From Pelobates cultripes (lineage: Eukaryota > Chordata > Amphibia > Anura > Pelobatidae), in the NCBI GenBank assembly GCA_933207985.1, contig OW240916.1, positions 137,730,122 through 137,794,121 on the forward strand: DNA of 64,000 bases, in the 5' to 3' direction. A program made the translations under genes and the position numbers. Under the pieces are notes generated by a model. It ran no database searches, was not told the DNA's origin, and saw nothing but the letters and a program-made list of their open reading frames with translations. Below, piece by piece: positions 25,421 through 40,727 of the stretch. Positions within the stretch are counted from its first letter, which is position 1. Every line of letters begins with the position of its first letter.

Positions 25421-26470
25421 ATATACACTCACTCACTGACACACACACACAGAAACTCACTGACAGACATACACTCACTCACTGACAGACATACACTCAC
25501 TCACTGACAGACACAGACACACAAACACACTCACTCACTGACACACAAACACACACACTCACTGACAGACACACACACACACACTTACTGACATAAATAC
25601 ACTCACACACACTCACTGACAGACATACACTCACTAACTGACAGACTGACACACACACACACACACACTGACAAACACATATACAGACACTTACTGACAG
25701 ACATACACACACTCACTGACAGAGACACACAGACACTCACTGACATACACTCACCCATTGACAGACATACACACAAGCACAGACACACACTCACTGACAT
25801 ACATATACTCACTCACTGACACACACACACACACACACACACACTCACTGACAGACATACACTCACTCACTCACTCACGGACAGACAAACACTCACTGAC
25901 AGACATACACTCACTCATTGACAGACAGACAGACGCACACACAGACACTCACTCACTGACATACATACACTCACTGACAGACACACACAGGCAGACACTC
26001 ACTCACTGACAAACACTCAAACACTCACCTCCCTGGGGTCCAGTGTGGGGCAGCTCCTCACTCCTCCCTCCCGCCGTTTAGTATGCCGGGGCTGGAATGC
26101 CATCATATTCTGGCTCCCGGCATCACAGAGGGCAAGCGAGGGAGGAGTGAGAGGCTGCAAGAAGAGCCTCTCTCGCCGCCTGCCTGCCCCGTCCCCCCTC
26201 TCCTCTGGTCACGGGTATTTGATGGCAGAGCAAGCACCTGTCATAAAGGTAAGAAGGTGCCTGCTCTGCCATACTGTGACAGGGCTCCTCTGGGCGCCCC
26301 CACCTTCAGGTGCCTGAAGGAGCGGCCTGGCGCTGAGGGGGGGGCGGCTCTAGAGCCGCTCACCCATTGCTGCGGTTCAAGATAGGGGGAGACCACCAGG
26401 AATTATGCCTAGTTTGCCTAATGGTGGTGCCGGCCTTGGGTTGCGGTGCCCCAGTTATGCTACAGAGGTG
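25421..26470 (-). mobile_element. array-bearing hAT-like element, inverted copy
   Basis: A CACTCACTGACAGACATACA array (25428-26020) is followed by CCCTGGGGTCCAGTGTGGGG, the inverse of the CCACTGGACCCCAGGG block at 20 kb, and GC-rich hairpins. A second hAT-like piece closes at GGTGCCCCAGTTATGCTACAG near 26464. So this is the 20597 architecture in reverse. Confidence 0.65.
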
Positions 26471-27569
26471 AGTTATATTTACCTGATGCTGTCCCCCTTT
26501 GAAGCTGCTCTTCTCGATCCTCTGCTCTTGGTGGTTCAAAGAATAAAAATGTCTGTGGAAGATTACTCATGACTCTCCTTATGCAGTAGCTAATGCAGTA
26601 GCTGTGGTAAGTGACAAAAGTAGATGGCGGTAGCTCCACCTTTTGTCAAGTTTTGTCAAAGTACAATTCTACTTTAAGACAAAATAGTCCCTACTTTGTC
26701 TTATGATATCTCTTGAATGCCATGGCATTTCAATCAATTTCAAACACAATCTTTACCAATATATCATAAAAATTGTATCTTTATGATATGCTCAATGTTT
26801 TTTCAGAGCCGCTTTAACACTAACCACCCCTTGTATTCTAATACTGACATTAGGTTACTCTCTAACCTTAAATCCATTACCCTTACCCATGCCTCCCAAC
26901 AGTTCTAATTTTGTCGAGACAGTCACGATTGTCTGAATCCTGTCCTGCCATCCCACCATGCTCTGATGTCACACTTTTGGGGACACCAGGGAACTGTCCA
27001 AACATTTGTAGCACATGTTTATAAGACAAGTTTATTCAAAAATATGTTGTTTGAAAAGCTAATCCAAAAATATTAAACCAAGGCCATTATCCCATTATCT
27101 TTAACCCTGCATGCACTTAAACAGCACTATGCACTCACTATACTCACAGATTCACACACAATACATTACAAGCAGAAATATGCACACACACATACAGTTG
27201 TCTAATATGCAAATATGTTTTTTAGACATTTTAATGTTTGCAATGTAAGGTGGATAAATTAACTAAACTCACTTTAACTGCTTTTCTTGGAAGGGGGGGG
27301 GAGGCATGGGAGCTTGGGGAGACTTAGAATGTAGGCACCCGACATGTAAATCCAGTTGTGCTCTGCAGCTAGGCATTGATGTAAAATGCAAAATATTCAA
27401 CTTTCCTTCTTAAAACAGGTAGAATAAATAAGAAAAGTTGTTGTTTTTTTACAGCTACTCTTGTGTTGAGGAAATATTACACTTTTTGTAGTATTTTAAT
27501 TTTAATTTGATTTAGCAGATGTTTATCTTAATTATAAATATCACTACGTCCTCAGTTTCGAAAACAAAG
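26471..27569. other. intron
   Basis: AT-rich intron between the first two exons seen. A G-run lies at about 27293. No feature recognised. Confidence 0.5.
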
Positions 27570-27574
27570 TCTCA

Positions 27575-29852
<2,278 letters not shown>

Positions 29853-29860
29853 CTGTTGAC

Positions 29861-30092
29861 TAGACATGTGCGATTTGTTTCGTTTTGAATGTACATTTGT
29901 ACGAATTTCATGACATTCGGACATTTGGATGCTTACGAATGTCCAAAGTGCCGAAGTGACAACATTCGGCAGTTCCGAAGTGCTGTACCGAACCGAATGC
30001 CATTGGTCTGAATTGCCGAAGCAGACACATTTTTTACTTACTCAAATTTCCCAACCGAACCAAACTGAATTTTTTGCCCATGCACATCCCTA
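29861..30092. mobile_element. hAT MITE, 232 bp (ATGTGC type)
   Basis: It starts TAGACATGTGCGATTTG and ends CCCATGCACATCCCTA, inverted relatives. CGAAGT, CGAATGT and CCGAACCGAA motifs in the interior are typical of this frog family. The flanks CTGTTGAC and CTGAAGAC match at 6 of 8. Confidence 0.7.
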
Positions 30093-33000
30093 CTGAAGAC
30101 ACACATTGGCTTTCAATTCTTGGACACCCTAAAAGATGGGTTTTGGTATTGTCCTTTCGTCTGGGGCTTTCATTGGGTAACAGCTTCAGGAGTTTGAGAT
30201 AAACCTCGTTAGCATTGTAGCTGTTTACTACAATGAGTATCTATAAGTTTGTTAGCATTGTAGCTGTTTACTATGATGTATCTATAAGTTTATGTTGTTG
30301 AATAGGGCATGATGTCTCATTGGCTCAGAGTTTGAGTACATCGGGTTAAGTGGGCAGAGCTTAATAAGTAAGGGGGGAAAAAATCTAGCTCTCTGCCATA
30401 TTTAAACTTCATCAGCAACCATTAGAAATATTAATATTATTAGCCCCATCATAAAGTAAAGATAGTAGGATAAATACCATGGCTTTCCTCCAATCTAGCA
30501 GAGGGCCATGAGACCCCACTCCATTGTTTATTTATATTTATTTTTTTAAATATAAAGCTGTCCATGGAAGTCAAGACTTCCAAAACCCAGGTAAATGACA
30601 CTGCTCGGTTTTCAGGGTTTTATTTTGCTAGCCTTAGGTTATGTGAGAAGGTTGCAATTGGTTTACAACTAATTTGACTATAGTGTTTCCAAGGCAGCTA
30701 TACCCTCCAGTATCATGAGAGATGATTCCACTGGCCCATTAATGGTTAGTTTCCTGAACTGAGATAAATATAAAAGCAATGTAAGTATGTGTTATGTATT
30801 TATGTACTTATATATTATTTAAATATCTCTATGGATTCTCTGAATAATTTAGGTATATTCACTAAACAGTGAGTTGCAGAGAGTTGATGTGAGTTGACAA
30901 CTGAATTGCAAAATTAAGGGCAAGGAAGCAGAGTAGAAGAAGTAGATGAGAGTAGGAATTTTCCATCCCGGCTATTGTGACCTAAAAATATTATATTACT
31001 CACAACAGTTGCCTAGCAAACAGTGGATTTTATCAAAAAGTGGAGCAATCAACATGAAACTAGAAGAATATTCCTGATTTTTTTTTTTCACTTTAAGAAT
31101 TGTAACTGTCAAAATCTTTTACGTTTACTTGAAAATAAAGTGATATACTTTACAATTTTGAGACCTTCAAATACATCAACTCAATATCTACGCACCCATT
31201 GTTATTCTGTAAACAGCGCTTACTTTATTTGGTAGTATTTAAGTAAATCTGGTAAATATTAAAACAGTAGGACAAATTATGTCACGTTCTATGCTTTAAT
31301 ACTCTATACTTATACATTCATCATGCAGCTGAGTGAGAATGGGATACTTTATTACAAATGCATAATAAAGACTAAAACACTTCCAAAATGAAAAGGATTG
31401 TGTAGCAATGGCTGTTTTTTTTATTCTGTTAATGGATTTTATCAAATGCTATTAGTATAATTTTATAGATAATGTTGTTTATTTCTGATCAGTAACAGAA
31501 TATAATGTTTGTTGTGTCTGTTTTTAAGCAGTAAATTAAAGATTGCATATTGCATTTACAAAACATAGGTTAAAAAAAAACTAACAACAAACTATGCCCA
31601 GTATGTCTATGTACTGAAATTTGCTATTCTGCCTTACATTCAGCTATAGTAAATGTTTAATTCACAAAATGTCAATGCTTAGCAAATAAACCGCTTTCCA
31701 TTACTAAAATTACAAAATGCAAATACAATTCACCCAATCAAAATGAGACGCAAACACTGAAACTCTAATTCAAAGCATGTAAATAAGAACAAAGGAAAAA
31801 TGAAAGCAGAAATTAAAATAGAATGTGTCTGAATCTGCCTTAAGAATTTAAACAAAAAAAGAAAAAGAAAAACAATAAAATCAAATGAGTTATGAGTCAA
31901 GCACTGAAAACAGCAAAAATGTAGGTGAAAATAGCTATATTAAAAGAAAACAGATTTAATATTAGTCTCGACTTTACAAATAGTTTGTAATGTAATGAAA
32001 TGTAATGTTTATTAAATAAATTTCACAGCATTCATCACTACAAAGCTGCATTTACAGTTTCAATTTATATAGAATATTCTGAAACAATGCTTTACAAAAT
32101 TTGAGGTGGCAATAAGCAAATTATCTAATCAAGGCCTGGCGTAATATTAAATGCAATAATACAAAATGTAAAAAAATTAAAAACAAAAAAATTTGATTGT
32201 TAGTCAGTATTTGCTTCAAGTCATCCATCGTTTTATTGAAGCATTTTTACCTGAGGTTTAAGTTCTGTGACTCAGTGGTCAGCACCCAAGGCAGTCAGTC
32301 ATCTGAAGCGTGTGCTGCCCACAGCTCTGTGCTGGTCCCCATTGTGCTAATAGCATATTCATGAATCATAGCCTCCTACTGCATTAGCCACTCACTCGAT
32401 TCTTGCCCAAGTGTTGGTGAAACGGGCAATGAACCTGACCACATTAGCTACTTGGAATGTACTGCTGTGGGATTAGGCTCATTAAAAGGTCCACAGACAT
32501 TCATGGCAACCTCCAAATACACTGCATGATTTGAACATCTAATCTGACGCCAATAAGAAAAACAAATCCTCTGAGAGCTCAGATTTAACTGGCACAAGCC
32601 CTGACAGGCTGTTTTTTTTTTTGTCCAGAAAGAAAGCATGTGAACGTGTGATAAGGTGTACTGGTCTAGCTCTGAAAAGCAAATTCTTCAGAAGACACAG
32701 TGTGCTAAAGCACAGAGGAATCTGCACACACAAGAGATATTGTTAAGCTCAGAAGAATGGATGCAGTGTGTTTACTGGCAAACTCATCTGAAACCATACG
32801 CCATGCAAACCTACTGAAAATATAGCCACTTTGAGATGTTGGGATCACAATGCTTAAAGATGAGTAATATAATATTTCAGTAAAAAGCGATAACATATTT
32901 TTAAGGCTGTGAGCTGTGCTGAGAATTGTCACGGATTCATGGTCAGGAAACAGAAGTACAATAGAAAAAAAAAAACATATTTCACAAACGTCTTTATTGT

Positions 33001-33186
33001 ATTGTGCTTGGCTTAGGCTAATAGCAATGTTCCCTTTCAGAAGTAAAAACAATTTTTACAGAATATAAGCAGAAAAGTCAGACTTTAACTACAATAGAAT
33101 GAGAGAGCCTTAAGAAATAATTGTTTTCCTGCAGTCTTATGACAAGTAAATAACCGCAATTATTACTAACATAATATATTTATAAA
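30093..33186. other. intron with a 43-bp tandem duplication
   Basis: GTTAGCATTGTAGCTGTTTA starts two tandem units at 30208 and 30251. Otherwise AT-rich intron; no exon, RNA gene or mobile element recognised. Confidence 0.5.
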
Positions 33187-33544
33187 GTCTAAAAGGGATG
33201 CTCCAGTCATATAGCTCTTTTCATGATCCTGGTGTGTGAGCAGTACATTTCAATGCTTTCTGTGGAGTTAATACAAGCTCTCTTACTACTATCACACATG
33301 ATAACTGGGAAATTCTACAGTCAGTTTCCTGTTGGATGTGGAGGTTGAAAGTGTAACTAAATTCTACCAATTTTTTTCCTGCTGATTTTTTTTTTTTAAA
33401 TATGTAATTTTTAAAAGAATATACTTTAATGCATTATCTACGAAATTAGTTAGGAATTGGGTGACATTTTTAAGCTGGGCTGTGCCTTAACCTTTTGTTT
33501 AGCGATGAGTAGGAAATTAATACTTAAGTGTAATTAATACTTAA

Positions 33545-33800
33545 AGGGATGCTATAGGCACCCAGACCACTTCACACACCTGCAATCAAACACAATCATT
33601 ATATACAAACACATCCCTGTGTTAAAATGCTAAAATTACCCCTTCATCAAAACACCAACACTACACACAAAAGCACAACTGCATTTAAAAACCAACACTA
33701 CATACAAACACACACCTGCATTCAAACGTAAATACTTTATATGAGTACACCACTGCAATCCAATAGCAATAGTACATACCAATACACCCCTACATGTGCT
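33545..33800. repeat. 37-bp minisatellite with TTAA-MITE end
   Basis: TTAA and AGGGATGCTATAGGCACC (a diverged MITE end) lead straight into six or so copies of the AACACTACATACAAACACACACCTGCATTCAAAC-type 37-bp unit, the fourth locus of this minisatellite in the window. A related AGGGATGCTCCAGTCAT end is at 33196. Confidence 0.65.
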
Positions 33801-34808
33801 ACTTGTGGGAGTTTGTCAGATGTGGATCTACCTCTTGGCCAACCTTGTGCTAGAGTGGGGCACAAAATGATTTCTTGCACCAGGACCCTCTTTACAGTAG
33901 TTCCACCACTGACTTTAGGTTATGAGTGCAATATATTGGGCCTATAACATAGGAATTTAGTCATGATTAAATGGAATTGAAACAGGAATTTGACATTTAT
34001 TGAATATACCTTTATTTGTTATAAAAAAACTATTTGGACGTGCTCAAATGGCACAAAAATGACCCAATTAGAGTACTGCAGTTCAAAAATGGTGAAAGTA
34101 TTAACTAGCCTATTAGCTATATAATATCAGGCATAGCTAGGTTACTGCTGCTAGGATCAATACCACAGGCTATCTCCCACACAAGCACATCAATGGTAAA
34201 ACACACAGTATCACTGCTGGTCTGTCTCCCTGAATAGCTGACATGAAAATGTTTGGAATAATCCTGCCTGGAAATACAGAGATTTTTTTCTTACTGTTCA
34301 TTTTTCAAAATCCTATTTTTCCCTCTATTGGTCACTTCTCACATGTGAATTCAATAAACATTTAGTAGCTGACCCCTATACATCAATCATCTTTTTTATC
34401 ATCAATTATGTTTTGTTTCACCTCTTGAATGGACAAGAGATACACTCAAGTCATTAAGCAGACTTCTTGTCCATTATTCCAAACTAGGTTGCTTATTTGC
34501 CAAACAAAAACAGCTTATTCTCCATTCCCTCCCCATTTTCTGGTGCCACTGACAGAACTCTGAATCACAAAGTAAAAAAAGCCAATTTAATATGCTTCAC
34601 GATATGTCCTTATGGCTTTTTAGAATTGTCAAGTTCTGCTGAACACCCAAAATCCAGACTTTCGTTTATAACCAAATACACCAAAAAGTATAGTTTACAT
34701 TGTAAAAACACGTGTGTTAACTGCTTTAAAATTGGAAACCAAGAGGAACTGTAGCACCCAACATAACGTTTACATAATTCTCTAAATGTTCATTTTTAGA
34801 GGGTATTT
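33801..34808. other. intron
   Basis: No feature recognised. Confidence 0.5.
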
Positions 34809-34816
34809 CTGTAGAC

Positions 34817-34951
34817 CAGGGCTGTCCAACCTGCTGCCCCCCAGATGTTGCTGAACTACAACTCCCATGATTCCCTGGCTATCTTTAATTGAAAGAATCA
34901 TGGGAGTTTTAGTTCAGCAACATCTGGGGGGCCGCAGGTTGGACAGCCCTG
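34817..34951. mobile_element. palindromic hAT MITE, 135 bp
   Basis: CAGGGCTGTCCAACCTGC and the inverse GCAGGTTGGACAGCCCTG bound a near-complete hairpin (ACAACTCCCATGATTC pairs with GAATCATGGGAGTTTTAGT). A perfect 8-bp duplication, CTGTAGAC, is at 34809-34816 and 34952-34959. Confidence 0.92.
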
Positions 34952-34959
34952 CTGTAGAC

Positions 34960-36210
34960 ATAAGCCGTAATCTATTAAAAATGGCAAAAGTGTAAAAAGA
35001 AAAAAAAAAAAGCAAATAGTGTAATACAGTTTCTGCAATATCAAATCAAATATAAAGTCATTGTTATAAACTCTCTGAAAAGCAAGTTAAAATATTAATC
35101 TGGTGAATTATACTATAAAAATGCCAAAAGCTGATATTTTGTTTCCACAGTATATTTCCTCCTACATTTTACTAACTTGTACAGGCAGTATCAAAGCCTT
35201 CTTTGACACAGTTGTTACGTCAGTGTAGTTACCGATAGCTTCCTTCATGATAAAACATGGAAACATTCATTCATTGTTGCAGCTTTGGGACATGTAAGTC
35301 CTGCCAATATACTGAGACCAGGGCCACCAACTGAATGTTGTCAGTGAATTCACACATTACAGAAAACAAATGCCTGAAAGATATCACACACTGGGCAGTG
35401 TGACTTTTGCAACCATGATCTGCCCATTGAAGTACGTAATATATGGTCATCTACCTACATATCATGTATACATATCCTGGTCTGTCTTAGACTAGTTAGA
35501 GTTACACTCTTTTGGAACAGTGTCCTTCCATTTCCATTCACCTCTTCCCTCAGCTGAGTCAATACTGATGTTGACATGAGATTAAAGGAACGCTAACACT
35601 GACACTTAACACAAACCCTGACACTAACCAAGTTATTCACTGAAGTGAAAACTGTTAGGAATTAAAAGTAAATTCAAAGTGAATTTAAAACTTTAGGCCA
35701 AAGTAGTTGAACTGGAAGTATAGCTGACTTGGAGAATGTTTGCAATTTGGCTACTTTGCCCTTAATTTTAAAATGTAGTGACTCACTTTAGTAAATAACC
35801 CTGTTTGTCATATAATATGAAAAACACACTGAAAAAGCATATATTAGGGGAAAATTGGCCTAGAGGTTTATCGTAATATTCCCAGAACCCTCAAATGCAT
35901 TTTTTTCATAATCAATAATCATGTAACATATCTTTCTGTAACACATTAATATGTACAGAAACATATCCTGCCTAAGCCTTACAGTAAGGAAACAGACAAT
36001 GAAACAAATGCTAATTGATTATGGGGATGTAGTGTATGCACCTGCATCACAAACCCACCTTAATAAACGTAAAACGTAATACGTTATATAATTCATTCTG
36101 TCGCTTTGTACTAGAATGTAATTACTTGACCCACCACTGTGATATGTAAAAAGAGCTAAACTGGCTGTTGCTTGAATCCCGACGCACTCTTCATCTTTCC
36201 AGCTTTGTGC
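34960..36210. other. intron
   Basis: An A-run at about 35000; otherwise no feature recognised. Confidence 0.5.
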
Positions 36211-37062
36211 ATAAGAGCATTTCTGGGAAGCTACCACCCTACCTGAGTAGAATGGTCTCCCCAGATGTTCCCACCTCCTTTAACCTCTGATAAATTACTT
36301 TATTTAGCATACCGCAATACAAAAATAAAGTGACTCGATCCTCATTTTCCTACGGAACACTTCAATTATGAAATAACCTCGCAGACACAGTCAAATCTTC
36401 ATTCAATCCAAAATCCTTTCGGAGATCTATGGCAATTTACCTCAATACAAAATGCACCTGTCATGGTTGACTATATTTATTACTTGCGATTTGTTAAATG
36501 CATATATATGTGTGTATGTGTACATGTATTATTTATGTATAAAATATTTTATCAGGAGGGATACAAAACATTGCATTGATACAATAGCGTACAATAAAAT
36601 ACAAAAACAACATTAATTCACAATATATACAACATTTAACATAGAACAGGTAGTAAATATATCATCAACCATGACAGGTGCATTCTGTTAGGCCTGGGGA
36701 AGATTTGAAAGTGTGCGGGAGGTCGTTCCACAATTGCGGTGCTCTGTAGGAGAAGGAGGATCGGACTGCTTTCTTTTTGTATTGAGGTAGACTAACTAAA
36801 GTGCTGGTACTGGTTCGGAGGTTATAGGAGGTGGGTACAGCCGGGGAGAGCATTCTACTCAGGTAGGGTGGGAGCTTCCCAGAAAAGCTCTTAAACACAA
36901 GGCTGGAAAGATGAAGGGTGCGCCTGGATTCTAGCGACAGCCAGTTTAGTTCTTTTAGCATGTCACAATATATATATATTTTGTATTTGTGGGCCCAGGA
37001 CATACTTGAAAATGAGAGAAATCTCAATGTATCCTTCCTGGTAAAATATTTTATAAATAAAT
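36211..37062. mobile_element. inverted pair of LINE 3'-end fragments
   Basis: 36211-36480 on the plus strand and 36660-37062 on the minus strand are copies of the same LINE C-terminus, facing each other, both ending GCACCTGTCATGGTTGA. The minus copy reads LSRMLSPAVPTSYNLRTSTS and FSYRAPQLWNDLPHTF, the family pattern (YRAPQLWNxLP) at the end of L2/CR1-like ORF2. TAAAATATTTTATCAGGAGG at 36540 and its inverse CCTTCCTGGTAAAATATTTT near 37033 give the pair inverted ends. Confidence 0.65.
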
Positions 37063-37602
37063 AAATATATGTTTCTTAAAGTACTTGCCACATGGGAGGC
37101 CGGTTTTTAAACCCTGTGGAATTTGATTACACAGTGCATTCCATTTCTCTTCCACAGCAGGCTGTTATAACAAGACTTGCTGATTATTTCATACACATTG
37201 TTTCCATGTGATTTATTGAAGGATTTCATTTAATACAGATTACGGCTTTTATTAAGCTGTGTATAATTGAAGCCTCAAAGCTTCATTAGCTGTCGGTCAA
37301 AAGAAATTGATTGATATACTTTTTAATTTGCTGGTATCAAGCTGTACTAATGGGTTGTTTTAACAGTTCACCTTGCCCACTCGCCTATACTAATAGGAAC
37401 ATACTGTAGTAAGGGGAATTCACATGACTCAGCATAGTGTATATTCATTTAGTATTCACTATGCATTACAAAGCTGTTCTATTATTTATATTAAAGCTTT
37501 ATTCTGGAAAAGCTAGGACTGAACTTTGTCTGTCTAAGGTTCTTACCTCTCAAGTTCTGCCTACGTTTAACTAAATTGCTCCACATTCTAGTTACTATTA
37601 CC
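37063..37602. other. intron
   Basis: No feature recognised. Confidence 0.5.
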
Positions 37603-37610
37603 ATGTACTG

Positions 37611-37748
37611 CAGGGGTTCCCAAAAGGTAGATTTCCAGACGTTGTAGAACTACGACTACCATGATGCTTTGCCTGCCTTTAGAATGACAACGCATCATGG
37701 AAGCTGTAGTTTTAAAACATCTGGGGATCTACCTTTTGGGCACCAATG
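37611..37748. mobile_element. palindromic hAT MITE, 138 bp
   Basis: CAGGGGTTCCCAAAAGGTAG at the left pairs with CTACCTTTTGGGCACC at the right; the interior contains ACTACCATGATGC and its inverse. The flanks ATGTACTG and ATGTAGAG match at 6 of 8. Related to, but older-looking than, the MITE at 34817. Confidence 0.75.
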
Positions 37749-37756
37749 ATGTAGAG

Positions 37757-39550
37757 TGACTAAAGCCATACAGCCCCAAACTATACGGACATTCCCCTCT
37801 CCTAAAACCTACATTAATCTGATTTTCTTGAGGGAATAGCAGAAGAAGGAGAACAGAGAAGGATGAAAAAGAGCATGGATTCATATCTCTGTAAAAGTGT
37901 TGCCTATCCACCAGAAATTATGTTGGGGAATTTTTAGGTACATAACCCTTTCATAATATACGTTAGTACATTGTTGAATTAGGTATATGCCTAATTAAAA
38001 AACAAAACAAAAACTAAACTAAATAATTCAAATAACATAAATATAAAAAAACTGATATATAAAGACCAAACAAAGCATGTTGACTTTTATAGTATTCTTA
38101 AGTTTACTTCTGCATTCCTCTTTAACATATATGTCATAAACACCTTTAAAATATTTATCAGCTAATGTATTAGAACACTAGAACCATTTTTTTTTCTTGG
38201 ACAAGAGCGCAATGGGAACATCTCCCTCAAAATATAGATCCACAGACAATTTTACAAATAATAGAATAAAAACATATTTCATTCCTTCTTCATTACTCGC
38301 CTGCCAACGACTGATTGTTTTCTTATCCTTTACAGTTGAATCCCCATTTTTTGCTGAATCCTGTGTATTGCAGGATTTCACATACTGTTCCAGCTCTCCC
38401 CTCGAGCCAGTATGAAAGCTGGAATACAGTAGTGCTAACCATTGTGCAATCATGGGATGATAAATGTGAATGCCTAAATTGGTCTACTGGACCAGAAACA
38501 TGAACGTGTTTAGCAATGTCACTTCCAATACATTACAGCAGTAAAGAACATCCACACAGCCCATTTCCCACAGATATCTTCAAAGTCCTATAGTCTGCCA
38601 CTTGAACCATTGGTTAATTACCTTTGGCACAGGCTGGAGCAGCGGCCACACTGCCAAAAGTAGAGCATATTAATTGCACATTTATATATTAACCTAAAAT
38701 GTGTGCCTTTGATGTACAACTTCTAAGCAGTTTGTCCTTGGAGATAACAAAAATACTTATTAAGTGATTAAATATTCATAATTTTTTTTAGTCAATTTAA
38801 AACCTTAAAGAACTGCTACCAAACCCAAAGGGAAATTACTCTCAGTGTATCTCGGTGTTCGAATTCAAATTTTACAGAATATATTGTGTCTTTTCAAGGC
38901 ACATGAATATTTAGGCATTTGTCATTATAGCTAATAAAAAACAAACCAATTCAGTATTAGAAGCTAACAGACATTAAACAGGCATTTTTCTATTGGTAAA
39001 GAAAATACTGGCTACAGACAGCCTGTGCAGTAATTCGGCTACAATGCTCTAGAAGTTTAAGACTGGCACAGAATTGTTTCATGAGCTGTGGTGATATTTT
39101 CCTAGATAAATATCTCAGGTTGCCCAAGTTAAAATATATATTTTCATTGTGTAAATTGCAATTAGCAGCCTCTAGCTTTCACGAGATTAGATGTGTTTAA
39201 GTTCACATTTGTAAATTGTATGCTTCATATTTTTAGATATTTGATTCCCAAAAAAGTGATAAACTGTGCATAAGAGGGATTTGCCGTACTTGGTGGTAAA
39301 CTGAAATTTGTCTTCCTTTCTATCATTAGTTGTGAAGACAAAGTTGTATGTATAAATATGGTCCCCAAAGGAAGACCTGATATATCCTCCAAAAACTTAT
39401 AAAATGTGTGACTATACTATGTGAAAAATAACTCAATTACAGAAGAACTGTTACTCCCAGAAATTCTAATATTATTTTTATGTATCCCTATATTTAACAC
39501 ATTTATTTGTGAAGAATGAAAGATGACATTTAACGTAGAAATCCACACCA
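37757..39550. other. intron
   Basis: AT-rich; no exon or repeat recognised. Confidence 0.5.
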
Positions 39551-39559
39551 CTTTATCTT

Positions 39560-40727
39560 GCAGCTGGTTACCTCTATCTAATTGTGCCAGGATAGTCTTA
39601 ACCCCAACATGCAGAACCCAAGTAACCAAATAACAAAATACCAGAAAACTCTAACCTTAGAGATTTAATGTAAAAACTAGAATAAACAGGACAAGCCAAG
39701 ATCATAGAGGAGGTAAACAATGAGACAAGCTAAAAGGTCAAGGAGATTAGAAGTCAAAATAGTCAAGGTACAGGTGTCGGTCAACAGAAAATACGAAAAA
39801 ATGGCTTGTATGAGTTCCAACAGAAAACACAAACTCATGGAAACTTAGGAAACATGGGAGGCATCCTATGGTTAGGGGGGAAAAAAATGTACCTGTCTGA
39901 TGGCGATGTTGCCTGCCCAGTCGCCCCCAGAGGAACCACTATATAAGGTTGTACGTAACCCAGCAGGCCCAGCACCCAGAAATATCTGACATATCTGACA
40001 TCCCCCCAATCTCTTTCCTCTTACTCTCTCCTCTTCTTTCTTCTTCCTAGCTTTCCTTTCCTTCTTTCTAAGTTTTGTTTCCTAACACTTACGCTTACAA
40101 CGAACAGTAACTGGTTGGTCGAGTAAAGGCTAGATAAGGAGATAATACATATAGACCAACAAAAGGTCGATCTTTTATATGACTTTCTATGTGAACACTA
40201 AATATAGCTAACCCGCCATGGTAATGGCAATTGTTCAATTTTACTGTTCTTTATACAAGTTACATGCTAGTGGCGGGGTGTGTCTGTCAAACTCCTACAC
40301 TCTGTGTCATTGTTAGAAGATTGTAAGATTATTGTAAGAATAGTGTAAGAATATTGTACGAATACTAGTCTGTTATTTCACATCATTTCTAAACTAAAAG
40401 AAATAAATATAAAATAAAAATAGTCAAGGTACAAGCTAAAACTCAAAAACACAGTAGAATCAAAAGACAAACGTGCTCTTGGATTACCGGGATGTTAACC
40501 ACAACAGGGCAGTGAACAAATGCTTAACTGAAGTTTAAATTGTCCTTAATGGGCTGTGATTTGCTATTATCATACACATGATGATACATGCACATCCGCG
40601 TCATACTCATAGGCGGAGCCTTTAAATGGCTCTAATGCACAGCGGCCGGTGTAAGCACTGAAGCCTGGAATGGAGTCTGCAGCGGCACCCCCTAGGTCCC
40701 TAGAACGAATGTAAGCGTGACAAGCAG
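39560..40727 (-). mobile_element. probable LTR (gypsy-like), interrupted
   Basis: In reverse, the sequence from 40727 begins TGTCACGCTTACATTCG, a common frog gypsy LTR start, and continues to about 39560 with typical CTTGACC and TTGGCTTGTCC phrases. AAGCAGCTGGCGTGACAAGC shows a short tandem duplication at this end. The far end and the 5-bp target duplication could not be fixed. Confidence 0.4.
39773..40416 (+). mobile_element. retroposed insert, 644 bp, unknown family
   Basis: A 17-bp perfect direct repeat, AAAATAGTCAAGGTACA, at 39756-39772 and 40417-40433 brackets this segment. The segment ends in an A-rich tail (AAAAGAAATAAATATAAAATA). A long duplication and an A-rich 3' end are the marks of LINE-driven retroposition. 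Inside are a pyrimidine tract (40010-40080) and three GTAAGAATA-like repeats. I do not recognise the source. Confidence 0.65.

Noticed and set aside
30717..31260. Possible extra gene near the 70-codon frame at 31023
   Set aside because: AT-rich random-looking peptide, no splice support and no known motif.
32448..33052. Minus-strand frames of 63-115 codons tested as missing TRPM3 upstream exons
   Set aside because: None contains the expected upstream family sequence, and no suitable splice sites with phase 0 were found.
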